64,000 nucleotides of DNA from Citrobacter arsenatis. GTDB lineage: Bacteria > Pseudomonadota > Gammaproteobacteria > Enterobacterales > Enterobacteriaceae. A program made the translations under genes and the position numbers. The DNA lies in assembly GCF_004353845.1 (NCBI RefSeq), contig NZ_CP037864.1, forward strand, positions 1,736,001-1,800,000. Direction: 5' to 3'. Shown piece after piece: positions 60,730 to 64,000 of this stretch (position 1 is its first letter; the number at the start of each line of letters is the position of its first letter). Below the pieces are notes generated by a model. That model was not told the origin of the DNA, did no database searches, and saw only the letters and a program-made list of their open reading frames with translations.

Positions 60730-63700
60730 TTGAGCCAGGAATACACTGAAGACAAAGACGTCACATTGACGAAGTTAAGCAGCGGGCGCCGACTTCTGGA
60801 AGCGCTACTGATCCTTATTGCCCTTTTTGCCGTCTGGTTGATGGCTGCCTTACTCAGCTTTAACCCTTCGGATCCCAGTTGGTCGCAAACCGCGTGGCAC
60901 GAACCTATTCATAATCTGGGAGGAATTCCCGGAGCATGGCTGGCGGACACGCTGTTCTTTATTTTCGGCGTCATGGCCTACACCATTCCCGTCATCATTG
61001 TCGGCGGTTGCTGGTTTGCATGGCGACACCAGGCCAGCGACGAATACGTCGATTATTTTGCCGTTTCGCTGCGCATAATTGGCGTTCTGGCACTAATTCT
61101 CACTTCCTGCGGTCTTGCCGCAATCAATGCCGATGATATCTGGTATTTCGCCTCTGGCGGCGTGATCGGCAGTCTGCTCAGTACGACGCTGCAACCATTA
61201 CTGCACAGCAGCGGCGGTACGCTGACGCTATTATGCATTTGGGCTGCGGGATTAACGCTGTTTACCGGTTGGTCGTGGGTGAGCATTGCGGAAAAACTGG
61301 GCGGTTGGTTACTCAATATCCTGACCTTTGCCAGCAACCGTACCCGCCGCGACGATACCTGGGTCGATGACGAAGAATATGAAGATGAAGACGAGTCTGT
61401 CGACGCCGCTGATGGCAAACCCCATGAATCGCGACGGGCTCGTATTCTGCGCGGTGCGTTAGCGCGCCGTAAGCGTCTGGCGGAGAAATTTACCAACCCG
61501 CTTGGCCGTCATACCGATGCGGCGCTGTTCTCTGGCAAACGCATGGATGATGAAGACGAAATTGAATATAGCGCCCGCGGCGTTGTTGCCGATCCTAACG
61601 ATGTGCTGTTTTCCGGCAATCGCGCGACGCTACCTGAATATGACGAACTCGACCCGTTGCTGAATGGTCATTCGGTGACAGAGCCTGTGGCCGCCGCCGC
61701 AGCGGCTACAACGGCCGCGCAGGCCTGGAGTGCGCCGGTTGATCCGCTGCTGCAAACGTCGCCCGTGACCAGCACCGTTATGGAACAAGCCGCTCCAGCC
61801 GTCGCCTGGCAATCCGCGCCTGGTCCGCAAACTGGTGATGCGGTGATTGCCCCAGCGCCGGAAGGTTATCCGCAGCCAACCCAGTACGCGCAGCCACCGG
61901 TACAACAGCAGTATGAGCCATGGCAGCAACCGGTTGTAGAGCAGAGTCCGCAGCCGCAATATTACGCGCCGCAGACCGCTGAACCCGCTTATGCGCAACC
62001 CGTCGCGCCGCAACCGCAGGAATTCGCTGCGCAGCAAAACTGGCAGCCGGAACCTGTTTACCAACCGGAGCCCGTGCAGCAGCCTGTTTATCAGCAGGAA
62101 CCGACCGTTCAACAGAGTCCCACGTTCCAGCAGCCTGCTTATCAGCCGGAGCCCGTGCCGCAACCTGTTTATCAGCAGGAATCCACTCTTCAACAGAGTA
62201 CTACGTTCCAGCAGCCTGTGGTGGAACAACCACCTGTGGTGGAACCTGAACCGGTGGTAGAAGAGGTTAAACCGACTCGTCCTCCACTCTACTATTTTGA
62301 AGAAGTTGAAGAGAAACGTGCGCGTGAGCGCGAGCAACTGGCCGCCTGGTATCAGCCAATTCCAGAGCCTGTTCAGGAACCTGAACGTGTTAAGCCGTCT
62401 ATGCCATCTATGCCGACGGCTGCATCCATTCCGCCCGTTGAGTCGGTTGCTGCCGTTGCGCCGCTGGCCGCTGGCGTGAAAAGTGCCGCTCTCGGAGCAG
62501 GTAGCGCTGCCGCAGCACCTGTCTTTAGCCTTGCGGGTAGCGGTGCGCCGCGTCCACAGGTGAAAGAGGGTATTGGTCCGCAGTTACCGCGTCCGAACCG
62601 TGTGCGCGTACCTACTCGTCGGGAATTGGCGTCGTATGGCATCAAACTGCCGTCACAGCGAATGGCTGAAGAGAAAGCGCGTGAAGAGCAGCTTGATACT
62701 GATGTGTACAGTGACGATGAAATTGATGCGATGCAGCAGGATGAGCTGGCGCGTCAGTTTGCCCAGTCGCAGCAGAACCGCTATGGCGAAGAGTATCAGG
62801 ACGATACTAATCAAGCTGATGACGAAGATTCAGCCGCAGAAGCGGAACTGGCTCGCCAGTTTGCCAACTCCCAGCAGCAGCGCTATTCCGGTGAACAGCC
62901 TGCCGGGGCAAATCCGTTCTCGCTCGATGACTTTGAGTTTTCTCCAATGAAAACGCTGGTAGACGAGGGACCGCATGAGCCGCTGTTTACGCCAGGCGTA
63001 ATGCCGGAGTCTGCGCCGCAGTACCAGGAACCTGTCGCACCGCAGCAGCATTATCAGCAACCGGCGCAGCCAGTTGCACCGCAGCAGCATTATCAGCAAC
63101 CGGCGCAGCCTGTCGCACCGCAGCAGCACTATCAGCAGCCGGCGCAGCCCGTTGCACCGCAGCAGCACTATCAGCAGCCGGCGCAGCCCGTTGCACCGCA
63201 GCAGCACTATCAGCAACCGGTGCAGCCTGTCGCACCGCAGCAGCATTATCAGCAGCCGGCGCAGCCCGTTACACCACCGCCGCAGGATAGTCTGATCCAT
63301 CCGCTGCTGATGCGTAATGGCGACAGTCGTCCGGCGCACCGTCCAAGTACGCCGCTGCCATCGTTAGATCTGCTCACGCCGCCGCCGAGCGAAGTTGAGC
63401 CGATAGATACGTTCGCACTGGAGCAAATGGCACGTCTGGTGGAAGCGCGTCTGGCTGATTTCCGCATTAAAGCCGATGTGGTGAACTACTCTCCAGGTCC
63501 GGTGATTACCCGCTTTGAGCTGAATCTGGCTCCCGGCGTTAAAGCGGCGCGTATTTCCAACCTGTCGCGAGATCTGGCGCGTTCGTTGTCCACCGCGGCG
63601 GTACGTGTGGTTGAGGTTATTCCAGGCAAACCGTATGTCGGACTGGAGTTACCGAATAAAAAACGTCAAACCGTTTATCTGCGTGAAGTGCTGGATAACG

Positions 63701-64000
63701 CTAAATTCCGTGATAACTCATCTCCGCTGACCGTGGTGCTGGGTAAAGATATTGCGGGCGAACCGGTGGTGGCCGATCTGGCAAAAATGCCGCACCTGCT
63801 GGTAGCAGGTACAACCGGTTCCGGTAAGTCGGTTGGGGTGAACGCCATGATCCTCAGCATGCTGTACAAAGCGCAGCCGGAAGACGTTCGCTTTATCATG
63901 ATTGACCCGAAAATGCTGGAACTGTCGGTTTATGAAGGCATTCCGCATCTGTTGACTGAAGTTGTGACCGATATGAAAGATGCTGCTAATGCCTTGCGCT
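60730..64000 (+). CDS. ftsK: DNA translocase FtsK (3' partial)
   Basis: The first 1090 codons of FtsK, the cell-division DNA pump that coordinates chromosome segregation at the septum. TTG start with GGAG upstream. N-terminal membrane domain (about residues 20-210, four helices), a very long Pro/Gln-rich linker (about 210-870) and the start of the motor: Walker A AGTTGSGKSVGVN near residue 1030. The frame is open to the window end. The linker contains six 13-residue tandem repeats (63031-63264) and a second, looser Gln/Pro repeat near 62040-62240. Confidence 0.96.
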   Translation, partial: MSQEYTEDKDVTLTKLSSGRRLLEALLILIALFAVWLMAALLSFNPSDPSWSQTAWHEPIHNLGGIPGAWLADTLFFIFGVMAYTIPVIIVGGCWFAWRHQASDEYVDYFAVSLRIIGVLALILTSCGLAAINADDIWYFASGGVIGSLLSTTLQPLLHSSGGTLTLLCIWAAGLTLFTGWSWVSIAEKLGGWLLNILTFASNRTRRDDTWVDDEEYEDEDESVDAADGKPHESRRARILRGALARRKRLAEKFTNPLGRHTDAALFSGKRMDDEDEIEYSARGVVADPNDVLFSGNRATLPEYDELDPLLNGHSVTEPVAAAAAATTAAQAWSAPVDPLLQTSPVTSTVMEQAAPAVAWQSAPGPQTGDAVIAPAPEGYPQPTQYAQPPVQQQYEPWQQPVVEQSPQPQYYAPQTAEPAYAQPVAPQPQEFAAQQNWQPEPVYQPEPVQQPVYQQEPTVQQSPTFQQPAYQPEPVPQPVYQQESTLQQSTTFQQPVVEQPPVVEPEPVVEEVKPTRPPLYYFEEVEEKRAREREQLAAWYQPIPEPVQEPERVKPSMPSMPTAASIPPVESVAAVAPLAAGVKSAALGAGSAAAAPVFSLAGSGAPRPQVKEGIGPQLPRPNRVRVPTRRELASYGIKLPSQRMAEEKAREEQLDTDVYSDDEIDAMQQDELARQFAQSQQNRYGEEYQDDTNQADDEDSAAEAELARQFANSQQQRYSGEQPAGANPFSLDDFEFSPMKTLVDEGPHEPLFTPGVMPESAPQYQEPVAPQQHYQQPAQPVAPQQHYQQPAQPVAPQQHYQQPAQPVAPQQHYQQPAQPVAPQQHYQQPVQPVAPQQHYQQPAQPVTPPPQDSLIHPLLMRNGDSRPAHRPSTPLPSLDLLTPPPSEVEPIDTFALEQMARLVEARLADFRIKADVVNYSPGPVITRFELNLAPGVKAARISNLSRDLARSLSTAAVRVVEVIPGKPYVGLELPNKKRQTVYLREVLDNAKFRDNSSPLTVVLGKDIAGEPVVADLAKMPHLLVAGTTGSGKSVGVNAMILSMLYKAQPEDVRFIMIDPKMLELSVYEGIPHLLTEVVTDMKDAANALR
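63031..63264 (+). repeat. Six tandem 39-bp repeats in the ftsK linker
   Basis: Six in-frame copies of a 39-bp unit encoding PVAPQQHYQQPAQ, with synonymous and one Ala-to-Val variation. The unit is longer than in-frame drift would explain and varies in number between strains of related species. It is coding, not an intergenic element. Confidence 0.92.

Noticed and set aside
61630..62337. Arg/Leu-rich minus-strand frame in ftsK
   Set aside because: Mirror of the Gln/Pro/Val linker codons; no gene features.
62830..63339. Antisense open frame with LLRC repeats and apparent direct repeats resembling a CRISPR array
   Set aside because: The repeats are the in-frame Gln/Pro linker of ftsK; there are no unique spacers and no cas genes.

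Overview
The window is chromosomal DNA of a gammaproteobacterium in the Enterobacteriaceae, close to Escherichia, Salmonella and Citrobacter. Almost every protein reads as an ortholog of the E. coli K-12 segment running from ybiR to ftsK, in the same order and mostly at the same length. REP-type palindromes sit between genes, the RybB small RNA is present, and a tRNA-Ser(GGA) lies near infA. Protein divergence and several accessory genes suggest a Citrobacter-like genome rather than E. coli itself. The species call is inference.

Layout: 1-12.7 kb holds ybiR (only its start codon is missing), ldtB, ybiT, ybiU, ybiV, the glycyl-radical pair ybiY-ybiW, the fructose-6-phosphate aldolase fsaA, and moeA-moeB. 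An AadA-type nucleotidyltransferase gene is inserted before the iaaA-gsiABCD glutathione importer operon (13.8-20.1 kb). After rimO, where E. coli K-12 has yliE-yliF upstream of it, there is instead an AT-rich insert downstream of it with a small HTH-like ORF, a second-type glycogen phosphorylase and a LysR regulator (21.5-25.4 kb). Then follow bssR, yliI, gstB, dacC, deoR, ybjG, mdfA, ybjH, ybjI, ybjJ and rcdA.

Between rcdA and the RybB gene lies an accessory segment (35.6-38.4 kb): an SDR-like protein lacking the usual catalytic Tyr/Lys, and a three-gene type VI secretion Hcp module. The Hcp module is bounded by an imperfect 25-bp direct repeat, one copy of which is the 3' end of rybB. The core then resumes with ybjL, ybjM, grxA, ybjC-nfsA-rimK-ybjN, potFGHI, ybjO and rlmC.

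After rlmC the synteny with K-12 breaks. The block artJ-to-clpA expected before the tRNA-Ser gene is absent here, and a 155-bp direct repeat containing the last 19 nt of the tRNA takes its place. Past the tRNA is a hydrolase/pirin/LysR cassette, then infA, aat, cydDC, trxB, lrp and the first 1090 codons of ftsK.

The most noteworthy signals are: (1) a 16-bp palindrome repeated in front of ybiU, ybiV and between ybiY and fsaA, suggesting a local sugar-phosphate regulon; (2) the Hcp module apparently inserted at the 3' end of RybB, carrying an ACP-like DUF1493 protein; (3) the tRNA-tail repeat and synteny break next to tRNA-Ser; (4) an additional glycogen phosphorylase with a small upstream HTH-like ORF.
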